Program-made: the position numbers and the translations under genes
Notes under the pieces: model-generated
What the model saw: only the letters and a program-made list of their open reading frames with translations
Databases searched by the model: none
Told to the model about the DNA's origin: nothing
Shown here: in pieces, positions 7,797 to 16,415 of the stretch
Position numbering within the stretch: position 1 is the first letter of the stretch
How the letters are laid out: every line of letters starts with the position of its first letter
From: Acidimicrobiaceae bacterium
GTDB lineage: Bacteria > Actinomycetota > Acidimicrobiia > Acidimicrobiales > UBA8592
DNA length: 38,146 nt
Direction: 5' to 3'
NCBI GenBank assembly: GCA_002722525.1
Contig: PBMJ01000027.1
Coordinates: 1 to 38,146 of the forward strand

Positions 7797-9081
7797 AAAC
7801 CTAAAGACAAAAAGCAAATGGAATACGGTTAGCCGTTCTGAAGCTGAACGAGAGCTGCGTGGCCCCAGCAATGGGGGTGCTGGCGGGATACTGGTTATCC
7901 TTCTCCTTGCATTGTTAGGTTTTTCTGCGGGATTCTCAGTCTTTATTGTCGTACTTTCTCTCCTTGTGATTCTTTTTCTCCATGAGCTAGGCCACTATCT
8001 TGTCGCAAAAAAAGCAGGTATGAAGGTGACAGAATTCTTTATTGGGTTCGGGCCTAAATTATGGTCATTTCGTCGAGGAGAAACGGAATATGGCATAAAG
8101 GCCATTCCAGCTGGCGCGTATGTTCGGGTTATAGGAATGAATAATCTTGACCCAGTACCGGAAGAAGATGAGGCTCGGACCTACAGAAGAGCTAGTTTGC
8201 GAAACCGACTTTTACTAGCTAGTGCAGGCTCTCTGATGCATTTCTTCATTGCGATTGTAATGCTTTATTTCTTGCTGACAGGTAGCGGGATTCAAATTGA
8301 TGAGTCCAAATGGAATGTTCGAGATGTTCTTTCAAACGGGCCTGCAGAACAGATCGGAATCCAACAAGGTGATGAGATCATTGCTATAGGAGGATCTGAA
8401 ATTACTACATGGGCCGATCTCGTTTCTGTAGTTTCATCTTCACCAGGAGAGGAGGCTACCTTTGAAATAATCCGAGACGGGCAAAGCCTTTTTTTATCTG
8501 GGGTTGTTGGCTATAACCCAGATTCGATAGAGGAAAAAGGTTTTCTTGGCATCAGAAGAAGCTCTTTAGAGACAATTCGCGAAGGCCCATTAGAAGCTGT
8601 GCCAGAAACGTTGACACAGTTTGTGACCCTTACGAAAGAAACACTTACCGGACTTGGCAATTTCTTTAGTCCCGCTGGGCTCAAGAGTTTCTTCAGCGAT
8701 GTGGTTCAAACAAGCGAAGAGACTTCTCAGGGGTCAGAAGCATCAATCAACTCAGGCGGTCAACAGGAGGGCCGTGTTGTATCAGTTGTTGGGGCTACAC
8801 GGATAGGGGCTGAATTAACTAATTCGGGATGGGAAGGGTTATTTGTATTTCTCATCACAATTAACGTTTTTATAGGATTTTTCAATTTGATTCCGCTTCT
8901 TCCTCTTGATGGTGGCCACATCGCTGTTGCACTTTATGAAGGAATACGAGGAATACGTAAGGAACGATACCACGCTGATGTTTCAAAACTTCTTCCACTT
9001 ACTTATGCCGTTGTATTCGTGTTAATTATTGTAGGTCTAGCAGCGGTATATCTTGATTTAAAAGACCCAATAGCATTGTGA
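7783..9081 (+). CDS. Site-2 intramembrane zinc metalloprotease (RseP/Rip1 family)
   Basis: This 432-residue polytopic membrane protease cuts substrates within the membrane. In relatives these are anti-sigma factors and cell-division proteins. Zinc site: HELGH at residues 67-71 in the first membrane helix, and the distant LDG motif with Asp376 (LPLDGGH). One PDZ-like domain lies between them at roughly residues 170-250 (LSNGPAEQIGIQQGDEIIAIGG). The C-terminus has further membrane segments. A hydrophilic N-terminal stretch of about 35 residues precedes the first helix. It overlaps dxr by 14 bp and precedes ispG by 18 bp. This dxr-protease-ispG order is the one seen around rip1 in mycobacteria. 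Its target is unknown here. Confidence 0.93.
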   Translation: MGKTENLKTKSKWNTVSRSEAERELRGPSNGGAGGILVILLLALLGFSAGFSVFIVVLSLLVILFLHELGHYLVAKKAGMKVTEFFIGFGPKLWSFRRGETEYGIKAIPAGAYVRVIGMNNLDPVPEEDEARTYRRASLRNRLLLASAGSLMHFFIAIVMLYFLLTGSGIQIDESKWNVRDVLSNGPAEQIGIQQGDEIIAIGGSEITTWADLVSVVSSSPGEEATFEIIRDGQSLFLSGVVGYNPDSIEEKGFLGIRRSSLETIREGPLEAVPETLTQFVTLTKETLTGLGNFFSPAGLKSFFSDVVQTSEETSQGSEASINSGGQQEGRVVSVVGATRIGAELTNSGWEGLFVFLITINVFIGFFNLIPLLPLDGGHIAVALYEGIRGIRKERYHADVSKLLPLTYAVVFVLIIVGLAAVYLDLKDPIAL

Positions 9082-9099
9082 GTCAATAGGCTTAAGCAT

Positions 9100-10320
9100 A
9101 TGGAAGTTGCATCAATACCTAACAGGCGCAAAACAAGACAAATAATGGTGGGTGATGTTCCAGTTGGTGGAGGGTCTCCTATTTCTGTGCAATCTATGAC
9201 TACAACTAAGACCTCTGATGTAGAGGAGACGCTAAAGCAAATCTATGATTTAGCTGCAGCTGGAGCAGATATTGTTAGATGCACCTGCAACGACTTGGCT
9301 GCCGCAGAAGGGCTAGCCCATATCGTCCCCCGATCACCTGTCCCGATTGTCGCCGATGTTCATAATCAATACAAGATGGCCCTAGCAGCAATAGCTTCTG
9401 GGGTTGACTGTCTTCGGTTGAACCCAGGGAATATCCGAAAAGTTGAACACATTAAAGCAGTAGCTATGGAAGCAGGCGAAAAGGGTATTCCAATTCGTAT
9501 CGGAGTGAATGGAGGGTCACTTCATCCTGATTTGTATAAAAAATATGGCGATACTGTTACTCCGGAGGCGATGGTTGAGTCGGCACTGAATGAGTTAGAG
9601 TACTTCCAAGATGTTGGCTTTGACATGGTCAAGATATCAGTCAAGGCGTCTAGCGTTCCATTAATGGTAGAGGCCTACCGGCAGCTCAGTAACGTCACGG
9701 ATTGCCCTCTTCATCTTGGTGTAACTGAAGCAGGACCCCCACCAGGGGGGTTGATAAAATCAACCGCTGGGATAGGAGCTCTTCTTATGGAGGGCATCGG
9801 GGACACCATCAGGTACTCCCTTACCGCAGATCCAGTTGAAGAAGCCAGGGCAGGAAGAAAACTGCTTGAGTCACTTGGGCTTAGAGAGCTTCAGAATGTA
9901 GATCTTATCGCTTGTCCAAGCTGCGGGAGAGCCGAAGTAGATGTTTATGCATTAGCGGAAGAAGCCCAGAAAGTTTTTGCAATGAAAAAACTGCCCCTTC
10001 AAATTGCAATAATGGGTTGTGTGGTCAATGGACCAGGTGAGGCCCGAGGAGCTGATCTAGGCATTGCAGCAGGCAACAAGAGGGGCCACTTGTTTGTGCA
10101 GGGAAGAAATGTCGCTGTTGTCGAAGAGAGTGAAATGGTAGAAGCGCTTGTGGAGTGGGCGGAGTACATCGTTGAGCATGGTGTAGATGCAGCTTTGGAA
10201 CGTGTGGATCTTGAAAAAGCCGAAAAAGAAGCAGAAAAAGATCGCGAAAAGTTTCTTATAGATCAAGGTGATGATGTCAATGACGGATTTCAGAAAGTGG
10301 AGCTCATCAGAAAGATTTAG
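9100..10320 (+). CDS. ispG: 4-hydroxy-3-methylbut-2-en-1-yl diphosphate synthase
   Basis: IspG (GcpE) performs the iron-sulfur dependent reduction of MEcPP to HMBPP, the penultimate MEP-pathway step. The TIM-barrel part begins TRQIMVGDVPVGGGSPISVQSMTTTKTSD. The cluster ligands are present as ACPSCGR (two Cys) and GCVVNGPGEARGAD (third Cys). At 406 residues it is slightly longer than usual because of a charged Glu/Lys-rich tail of about 35 residues. A TAGGCT box 7 nt before the ATG and an AATAGG sequence both lie upstream, so whether it has its own start signal is unclear. It probably shares a transcript with dxr and the protease gene. Confidence 0.98.
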   Translation: MEVASIPNRRKTRQIMVGDVPVGGGSPISVQSMTTTKTSDVEETLKQIYDLAAAGADIVRCTCNDLAAAEGLAHIVPRSPVPIVADVHNQYKMALAAIASGVDCLRLNPGNIRKVEHIKAVAMEAGEKGIPIRIGVNGGSLHPDLYKKYGDTVTPEAMVESALNELEYFQDVGFDMVKISVKASSVPLMVEAYRQLSNVTDCPLHLGVTEAGPPPGGLIKSTAGIGALLMEGIGDTIRYSLTADPVEEARAGRKLLESLGLRELQNVDLIACPSCGRAEVDVYALAEEAQKVFAMKKLPLQIAIMGCVVNGPGEARGADLGIAAGNKRGHLFVQGRNVAVVEESEMVEALVEWAEYIVEHGVDAALERVDLEKAEKEAEKDREKFLIDQGDDVNDGFQKVELIRKI

Positions 10321-10402
10321 CTAAAGATAAGCTCATAGTCGCTAACTCAAAGATAAATTGCTCAGATCAGAAAAGTTCTACCGAAGAGATCGTATTCTCG
10401 GG

Positions 10403-10408
10403 TATAGT
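10403..10408 (+). promoter_or_regulatory. Possible -10 box before the rimP-nusA leader
   Basis: TATAGT at 10403-10408 is a good -10 hexamer, but no convincing -35 is seen 16-18 nt upstream. If used, RNA starting near 10415 would carry the GC-rich hairpin at 10438-10460 in its leader. Low confidence, called by eye. Confidence 0.25.
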
Positions 10409-10437
10409 GAAGGTAAGTCTTCAATCCTTAAGGAAAG

Positions 10438-10466
10438 AGGCGTGGGTTTCGCCCACGCCTTTCTTA
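10438..10466 (+). terminator. GC-rich hairpin followed by a short T-rich tract between ispG and rimP
   Basis: AGGCGTGGG (10438-10446) pairs perfectly with CCCACGCCT (10452-10460) around a TTTCG loop. TTCTTA follows. This is the clearest intrinsic-terminator shape in the window. It could end the upstream dxr-ispG transcript, or act as an attenuator in the leader of rimP-nusA-infB. The rest of the 189-bp spacer shows no gene. Confidence 0.65.
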
Positions 10467-10509
10467 GATATTGGGCTGTGATTAAGAAAATTGACTATGT
10501 AGGAGAGGT

Positions 10510-11034
10510 ATGAGCATCATTCGCCAGATTAATGAACTCACTGAATCTCTACTTTCCGGAACAAAGTTTTCTCTTTACGATGTGGAAAGAAATGGAGGAA
10601 ACCTAAAGGTCACAGTACAAGCTGACGACGGAGTTACGCTAGATGAACTTGCCGGAATCAATCGGCAAATTTCTAAAGCGCTAGATGTAAGTGACCCGAT
10701 GCCCAATAAATACACATTAGAGGTTTCTAGTCCCGGATTAGAACGGAAATTAAGAACCCAAGCTCATTTTCAAGGAGCTATAGGCGAAATTGTTGGAGTT
10801 AAATTAGCCCCCCATGTTGAGGGTGATCGACGATTTAAAGGCCGACTTAACTCGGTTTCCAACGAATCGATATCTCTTGAAAATGAATCAGGTGAAGTCG
10901 TAGAAATTTCATTAAATGATATTTCGAAAGCTACAACAGTGTTTCTTTGGAAACAGAACCAGAAACCAGGGAAAACTAATTCTAATGAAACGAAGATATT
11001 ACAAGGATCTGGAATTAAGGAGTATGAGAAATGA
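10510..11034 (+). CDS. rimP: Ribosome maturation factor RimP
   Basis: RimP is needed for maturation of the 30S subunit. The 174-residue protein has the N-terminal alpha/beta domain with DGVTLDELAGINRQISKALD and the diagnostic YTLEVSSPGLERKL segment, then an SH3-like C-terminal domain (about residues 93-155) and a short basic tail. The start is an ATG with an AGGAGAGG Shine-Dalgarno immediately upstream. The stop overlaps the nusA start in an ATGA, so RimP and NusA translation are coupled, as in most bacteria where rimP opens the nusA-infB operon. Confidence 0.96.
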   Translation: MSIIRQINELTESLLSGTKFSLYDVERNGGNLKVTVQADDGVTLDELAGINRQISKALDVSDPMPNKYTLEVSSPGLERKLRTQAHFQGAIGEIVGVKLAPHVEGDRRFKGRLNSVSNESISLENESGEVVEISLNDISKATTVFLWKQNQKPGKTNSNETKILQGSGIKEYEK

Positions 11035-12281
11035 ACGCTGAAATGTTAGAGGCCATGCAGGCACTGGCCGTAGACAAAGGTATTTCCGTCGACAAGCTAT
11101 TTGCTGTTTTAGCTGATGCGTTAGAATCTGCCTACAAGAAAATGCCTGACGCTCACGAGTATGCATGGGTAACCATAAATCCGGAAACTATGGAGTACCG
11201 AGTAATGGCGCAAGAGTTGGACGAAGACCTGGAACCAATCGGTGAAGAATTCGATGTTACCCCTGACAACTTTGGGCGTATTGCAGCTGTGACAACGAAA
11301 CAGGTGCTAACGCAAAGAATTCGTGAAGAAGAACGAGAGCAAAAATATGAAGAATACGCCGGTCGAGAAGGGGACATCGTTACAGGGATTATTCAACAAA
11401 GCGATAGTCGGTATACGCTTCTTGACTTAGGTCGTGTTGAAGCCCTATTACCGCGTGCTGAGCAGGTTCCAAACGAGCGCCCAGACAGTAATACAAGGAT
11501 AAAGGCATACATTGTTGAGGTGCGAAAAACTGCGAAAGGCCCGCAAATTGTTGTCAGCAGAACGCATCCTGGTTTAATTAAGCGCCTGTTCGAACTTGAA
11601 GTTCCTGAGATAGCAGATGGGATTGTTGAAATCCGGTCATGTGCGAGGGAGCCTGGACATAGAACAAAAATTGCTGTCTGGTCAAATGACCCAAATGTGG
11701 ATCCAGTAGGTGCTTGTGTTGGGGCTAGCGGGGCAAGAGTTCGAATGATCGTCAATGAATTGCGCGGTGAAAAGATAGATATCGTTCCATTTTCCGATGA
11801 ACCCGAAGAGTTTGTCTCACGTGCACTTTCTCCAGCAAAGGTAAAAGAGGTACGAACCGATTTAGAAACCGGAACTGCTGAAGTGATAGTGCCCGATTAT
11901 CAGCTCTCTCTCGCTATTGGGAAAGATGGCCAGAATGCCAGACTCTCCGCCAGATTGACCGGTTGGCGCATCGATATCAAATCCGAAACTCAACTTGAAG
12001 AAGAAGAAGCATATGAGAAGGTCGATTGGGCTGAGGGTGAATGGGTTGTCGATCCTGACACTGGTGAGCAAGTGTGGCAACCTGCAGAGGGGGGTCCTGC
12101 AATTTCCGCCGAAGACTGGGCAGCAGGTTCCGAAGATGAAAAGGTTGAGGTTGAGGTTGAGGTTGAGCAATCGGTTGAGGAGGAAGAAGTTGAGGAATCG
12201 GTTGAGGTGGAAGAAGTTGAGGAATCGGTTGAGGTGGAAGAAGTTGAGGAATCGGTTGAGGTGGAAGAAGTGAAGGAATAA
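11031..12281 (+). CDS. nusA: Transcription termination/antitermination protein NusA with a repetitive acidic tail
   Basis: NusA binds RNA polymerase and modulates pausing, termination and antitermination. Domains in order: N-terminal RNAP-binding domain (about 1-108), S1 (about 112-180, REGDIVTGIIQQ), KH1 with VGASGARV (about residue 230) and KH2 with AIGKDGQNARLSARLTGW (about 294-311). After residue 340 the protein continues to residue 416 as a strongly acidic tail ending in four copies of a nine-residue Glu/Val repeat. Actinobacterial NusA proteins usually stop soon after KH2. Whether this tail works like the acidic repeats of E. coli NusA is unknown. The start overlaps the rimP stop (ATGA). 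Confidence 0.97.
   Translation: MNAEMLEAMQALAVDKGISVDKLFAVLADALESAYKKMPDAHEYAWVTINPETMEYRVMAQELDEDLEPIGEEFDVTPDNFGRIAAVTTKQVLTQRIREEEREQKYEEYAGREGDIVTGIIQQSDSRYTLLDLGRVEALLPRAEQVPNERPDSNTRIKAYIVEVRKTAKGPQIVVSRTHPGLIKRLFELEVPEIADGIVEIRSCAREPGHRTKIAVWSNDPNVDPVGACVGASGARVRMIVNELRGEKIDIVPFSDEPEEFVSRALSPAKVKEVRTDLETGTAEVIVPDYQLSLAIGKDGQNARLSARLTGWRIDIKSETQLEEEEAYEKVDWAEGEWVVDPDTGEQVWQPAEGGPAISAEDWAAGSEDEKVEVEVEVEQSVEEEEVEESVEVEEVEESVEVEEVEESVEVEEVKE
12144..12278 (+). repeat. In-frame tandem repeats encoding the NusA acidic tail
   Basis: Four GTTGAG hexamers (12144-12167) are followed by four copies of a 27-bp unit at 12171-12197, 12198-12224, 12225-12251 and 12252-12278. Copies 2 and 3 are identical, copy 1 differs by one base, and copy 4 diverges near its end. 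Each unit encodes SVEVEEVEE (SVEEEEVEE in copy 1). The stop codon follows directly. Because 27 is a multiple of three, changes in copy number would alter tail length without a frameshift. Confidence 0.95.
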
Positions 12282-12357
12282 CCTTCTAATCGAAACAGGA
12301 ATTTTAAGAGAAAAGTTATTGAAAAAATAGCTATATACAGAACAGGTAGAAAAAAAC

Positions 12358-15072
12358 TTGCCAGCAAAAGTAAGAGTTTATGAGCTCGCTCGAGAGTTAG
12401 ATGTAACGAATAAAGAGGTAATAGCGCTATGCGATTCTCTTGGCATAGATGCTAAAAGTCATTCCTCTAGCCTCGTTGAAGCGCAAGCAGATCGTGTTCG
12501 TAAAAAAGCCGAATCTGAAGGGATAGTAGGAAGTCAATCAGCGAAATCGCAGCCAAGTGAAGAGAAGTCAGTAGATGAGAAAAAATCTGCTCCGGCGAAA
12601 AGTGCAGGATCGAATGCAGTAAGTTCTAAGAAGCCACCGAAAAAAAAGGTAGAAGCCCCTTCTCAGCCTGAAGAATCTGAGGCCACACCTGCTAAGCAAA
12701 TTATTAGCTCAAATAAGTCTTCATCTCCTAAACCAGCGCCGAGAAGTACTTCAGATACTTCAGACGATAAGCAAACACCCCCTAAGACCGCTGCAAAATC
12801 AAAAGTGGAATCACCATCTAATAAACAATCCGCTGACAGAGCTAAGACAGAGATACCTCAGGCTCCACCTGTCGCGCCAACTGGCAAAAAGATTCCACCC
12901 CCTCCTTCTCCTAGGTCGGCATCAGGAAAACCCATACCTCCACCACCAGGTAAAGGAGGACGAGGCCATACCAAAACTGATCGTGGAGCGCCTTCGTATC
13001 GGCCACGGCCAGATGGTAAAGCCGCCGAAAGTGGGCAAAATCGCCCATCTGGCAGAAGACCGGCCACTGGCGGTACTGAACGTCCAGCTCGAGGTGCAGG
13101 TTTTGCCCCTTCAGGGCCTGTTGGCCCAGCTCCAGGGAAGCCAGGATCTGGGCGCTCAAGTGGCCGCCCAGGAGGCGGCCCTCCTCAGAGGCCTCAGAGA
13201 AAGAAGAAGAGTAGACGGCGCCGGCGACAAGAGGAATTACAGCCAATGGATGCGCCTGCGTACACTCCTGAAGACGCTCCAGTTCCAGAGGGCGAGGTAG
13301 TTATAGAAAGGGCTTCTTCCCCAATCGATATAGCACCGAAATTAAATCGAACTACAGCCGACGTTGTCCGTTACATGATGGAGCAGGGAGAGATGGTAAC
13401 TGCTACACAATCTTTGAGTGACGAAATGATCGAAATATTCGCTGCTGAAATAGGAGCTGAAGTTCGCCTAGTTAATCCAGGTGAAGAGCAGGAATTGGAG
13501 CTAAGGAAGAAACTCGAAGTTGAGCAGGAAGATGTAGATTCCGGCAAATCAGCTATTCGGCCACCAGTAGTAACAGTTATGGGGCATGTCGATCATGGGA
13601 AAACAAAACTATTGGATCAGATTAGAAACGCGAATGTTGTAAGTGGCGAAGCCGGAGGGATTACACAACATATTGGGGCTTATCAAATAAACAGAGGTGA
13701 CTCAACTCTGACTTTCTTAGACACACCCGGTCACGCGGCGTTTACCGCCATGCGTGCGAGGGGAGCTAACGTAACAGATATTGTTGTTCTCGTGGTCGCA
13801 GCAGATGACGGCGTAATGCCTCAGACCATCGAAGCTATTAACCATGCAAAAGCAGCTGAAGTTCCAATAATCGTTGCTGTCAACAAGATTGATCTCGAAA
13901 GCGCCGACACCCAACGAGTTCTAGCTGAGCTTGCCGAAAGAGAGCTAGTTCCTGAAGCGTGGGGTGGGGATACCATTGTTATAGAAATATCGGCTTTGGA
14001 GAATACCGGTATAGACGATTTACTTGAGAACATATTATTAGTTGCTGAAGTCGAAGACCTTCAAGCTTCTGATGCTGGCCGTGGCCAAGGTGTTGTCCTT
14101 GAGTCTCATCTTGATATTGGGCGCGGGCCAGTTGCAACAGTTCTCGTACAGAAAGGAACTGTTAAAGTAGGAGAACCTCTTGTTGCTGGTTCATCATGGG
14201 GAAGAGTGAGGGCTTTGGTTTCTGATACTGGCGACCAGGTTAGTTCTGCAGGCCCATCATCCCCGGTTCAGGTTTTAGGTTTATCTGATGTTGCAATAGC
14301 TGGAGATGAATTCATTATTGCGCCGGATGAACGCACTGCAAGAGATGTGGCCGAAACAAGAGAGCACTTTCAACGAGTTGCTTCTATAGGCCGCGACTCT
14401 TCTGCTGGTTTAACCGGTGGACGCCTCGAAGACCTTTTCAGTCAAATCAGTTCAGGGGAGAAAGCCACGCTTAACTTGATTTTAAAGGCGGATGTTAATG
14501 GGTCGTTAGAAGCCGTAACTGAGAGCTTGAGGAAACTGGAAAGAGATGAAGTAAATATAGCTTTCGTTCATTCCGGAGTTGGCGCGATAACAGAAAACGA
14601 TGTTCAATTGGCTGCGACATCTAATGCAACGGTTCTAGGTTTTAATGTTCGTCCGGATCGAAAAGCACGAGAAATAGCTGATCAAGAGAATGTAGAGATT
14701 CGAAATTACGAAATTATCTACAAGCTTTTGGAAGATATTGAATCTGCCATGGTCGGAATGCTAGTTCCAGAGTTTGAAGAAATTGTCACTGGTGAAGCTG
14801 AAGTTCGAGAGATATACAAGATCCCAAGAATTGGAGCTATAGCTGGGTGCTATGTCCTGAACGGTAAAATTACTCGGGGATCAAAAGTCCGGTTCCTACG
14901 TGAAGGAGTCATCATATGGAAAGGTGATGTCTCTTCCTTGAGGAGATTCAAAGAGGATGTTACTGAAGTTGCATCTGGATATGAATGCGGAATTGGTTTG
15001 TCGGATTTCCAAGACCTAAAAAATGGAGACATTATTGAAACTTTCGATGAGCGTGAGATTGCACCAACGTGA
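12358..15072 (+). CDS. infB: Translation initiation factor IF-2
   Basis: IF-2 is the GTPase that places initiator tRNA on the ribosome. The N-terminal domain (VRVYELARELDVTNKEVIALCDSLGI) is followed by a Pro/Lys/Ser/Gly-rich linker (about residues 55-290) that ends in a run of Arg and Lys. The GTPase core has GHVDHGKT (409-416), DTPGH and NKID. The IF-2 C-terminal domains complete the 904 residues. Translation appears to start at a TTG (12358): the conserved PAKVRVYE begins right after it and no ATG fits. The Shine-Dalgarno is weak (CAGGTAG, about 10 nt upstream). It follows nusA by 76 bp, with no ylxR gene between them. Confidence 0.97.
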   Translation: MPAKVRVYELARELDVTNKEVIALCDSLGIDAKSHSSSLVEAQADRVRKKAESEGIVGSQSAKSQPSEEKSVDEKKSAPAKSAGSNAVSSKKPPKKKVEAPSQPEESEATPAKQIISSNKSSSPKPAPRSTSDTSDDKQTPPKTAAKSKVESPSNKQSADRAKTEIPQAPPVAPTGKKIPPPPSPRSASGKPIPPPPGKGGRGHTKTDRGAPSYRPRPDGKAAESGQNRPSGRRPATGGTERPARGAGFAPSGPVGPAPGKPGSGRSSGRPGGGPPQRPQRKKKSRRRRRQEELQPMDAPAYTPEDAPVPEGEVVIERASSPIDIAPKLNRTTADVVRYMMEQGEMVTATQSLSDEMIEIFAAEIGAEVRLVNPGEEQELELRKKLEVEQEDVDSGKSAIRPPVVTVMGHVDHGKTKLLDQIRNANVVSGEAGGITQHIGAYQINRGDSTLTFLDTPGHAAFTAMRARGANVTDIVVLVVAADDGVMPQTIEAINHAKAAEVPIIVAVNKIDLESADTQRVLAELAERELVPEAWGGDTIVIEISALENTGIDDLLENILLVAEVEDLQASDAGRGQGVVLESHLDIGRGPVATVLVQKGTVKVGEPLVAGSSWGRVRALVSDTGDQVSSAGPSSPVQVLGLSDVAIAGDEFIIAPDERTARDVAETREHFQRVASIGRDSSAGLTGGRLEDLFSQISSGEKATLNLILKADVNGSLEAVTESLRKLERDEVNIAFVHSGVGAITENDVQLAATSNATVLGFNVRPDRKAREIADQENVEIRNYEIIYKLLEDIESAMVGMLVPEFEEIVTGEAEVREIYKIPRIGAIAGCYVLNGKITRGSKVRFLREGVIIWKGDVSSLRRFKEDVTEVASGYECGIGLSDFQDLKNGDIIETFDEREIAPT

Positions 15073-15117
15073 TCATAGAGTTTCTCGAAATTTAACTTGC
15101 AGATAGGGCATCTTGCT

Positions 15118-15495
15118 ATGGCTAGACGAAGGTCAAACAGAACTCGGGAATACCAGCGCAGTGCGAGGTTGAATGAGCTGCTTCGAGAAATTATTGCTGA
15201 AGAGTTTGAGCGAGTAGATGATGATCGACTTGATTGGGTAAGTGTAGTTTCTGTGGAAGTTGATAATGAATTAACGAAAGCGCGCGTCTATCTATCTTCA
15301 CTTGAAGAGAACGAGGATGAAATTATCAAAGTGGTTTCTGAATATCGAGGTCAGTTTCGAAAAGTTATTGGACGGTCAGCACGTATTCGTCGTGTGCCCG
15401 ACCTTATATTTATGATCGATCCATCTATCAGAAGCGGAAATCGTATTGAAGAGATCCTTTCCGAACTAGACATAGCGGAGTCTGAAGGTGGATGA
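15118..15495 (+). CDS. rbfA: Ribosome-binding factor A
   Basis: RbfA is a small KH-fold protein that binds immature 30S subunits and helps process 16S rRNA, especially in the cold. The 125-residue product shows ARLNELLREIIAEEFERVDD, VSVEVDNELTKARVYLSSL and RVPDLIFMIDPSIRSGNRIEEIL. These match the family from start to end. The ATG at 15118 (MARRRSNRTREYQRS) is preferred over an in-frame TTG at 15097, because the family begins close to this point and an AGGG element lies upstream. Its end overlaps truB by 8 bp. Confidence 0.95.
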   Translation: MARRRSNRTREYQRSARLNELLREIIAEEFERVDDDRLDWVSVVSVEVDNELTKARVYLSSLEENEDEIIKVVSEYRGQFRKVIGRSARIRRVPDLIFMIDPSIRSGNRIEEILSELDIAESEGG

Positions 15496-16375
15496 AAAAA
15501 AATCACAAAAAAGTGGTTTCGTAGTCGTAGATAAAGAATCTGGTTGGACAAGTCATGATGTCGTGGCTCGAACTCGCAAGAAATTAAATATGCGGAAAGT
15601 CGGTCACTCTGGGACCTTGGATCCTCCAGCAACAGGAGTTCTTATTCTTGGGGTAGGGAAGGCAACAAGATTGCTTAAATATATTACTGACTTACCAAAA
15701 CGTTATACGGCAACTATGGTTCTGGGTTCGGAAACTTCGACGTTAGACGCCGAAGGTGAGATTACGAGTACGCAGAGCACAGAAGGGGTTTGCCTGAAGA
15801 ACCTTCAAGAAGCAGGTACTCAATTCATAGGAGATATTCTTCAAATTCCCCCAATGGTCTCAGCAGTAAAAATCAAGGGTAAGCGACTATATGAAATTGC
15901 ACGAGAGGGTAAGGAAGTAGAAAGAAAACCCCGACAAGTCAGTATCTATGAACTTTCCATCGGAAAAACTGCTGTGAAGGATATCTATAGAATTAGTGTT
16001 ACCTGTGGTTCCGGAACGTACATCCGTTCTCTAGTCTCCGATATAGCCCGAGCTGCTGGAACAGTCGCACACGTAGGAGACCTGAGACGAAATGCTATTG
16101 GGTCGTTTACCGAGTCGTATGCAAGCCCTATTGAAGAGATTGGTATTATCGGAATGATCGAAGGCTTAAAGGATTATTCCCAGATTACTGTTAATGAGAG
16201 AGACGCAGCCCTGATCCGAGTTGGAAATGTCTTTGAAAAAACTCATTTTAGGCTTCAAGGTGTATCCGAACCTTGGGTATTCATAGATGAGCAAGGGAAT
16301 CTTTTGGCTGTTTACAAATCACATAAGGGTAAGACAATAAAGCCTGACGTAGTTATCCCACAAGATAGCGACTAG
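15488..16375 (+). CDS. truB: tRNA pseudouridine(55) synthase
   Basis: TruB makes pseudouridine 55 in the T-loop of nearly all tRNAs. The catalytic Asp45 lies in KVGHSGTLDPPATGVL, and the KRYTATMVLGSETSTLDAEG and CGSGTYIRSLVSDIARAAGT motifs are complete. The protein has 295 residues, with a short C-terminal PUA-like region. The start is a GTG at 15488 that overlaps the rbfA stop by 8 bp. Many Actinobacteria have a DHH-family phosphoesterase gene between rbfA and truB; here the two genes touch. Confidence 0.96.
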   Translation: MDEKKSQKSGFVVVDKESGWTSHDVVARTRKKLNMRKVGHSGTLDPPATGVLILGVGKATRLLKYITDLPKRYTATMVLGSETSTLDAEGEITSTQSTEGVCLKNLQEAGTQFIGDILQIPPMVSAVKIKGKRLYEIAREGKEVERKPRQVSIYELSIGKTAVKDIYRISVTCGSGTYIRSLVSDIARAAGTVAHVGDLRRNAIGSFTESYASPIEEIGIIGMIEGLKDYSQITVNERDAALIRVGNVFEKTHFRLQGVSEPWVFIDEQGNLLAVYKSHKGKTIKPDVVIPQDSD

Positions 16376-16415
16376 AAAAAATTGGATATAGATAGGAACG
16401 AACGCGAGGGGTCGG

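Noticed and set aside
10321..10509. Possible tRNA gene before rimP (metY-like position in E. coli)
   Set aside because: No T-loop GTTCRA-type motif or cloverleaf arms could be found in the spacer.
12171..12278. Repeat block considered as a CRISPR array
   Set aside because: The 27-bp units are directly adjacent with no spacers, lie inside the nusA frame, and no cas genes are nearby.
11990..12367. Antisense frame with a long Ser/Thr/Asp repeat protein opposite the end of nusA
   Set aside because: It is the reverse complement of the nusA tandem repeats. No ribosome-binding site or family similarity; NusA in the other frame is clearly real.
12858..13300. Long overlapping frames on both strands within infB
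   Set aside because: They are by-products of the GC-rich, Pro/Gly/Arg-coding IF-2 linker. The infB frame continues through without a break.
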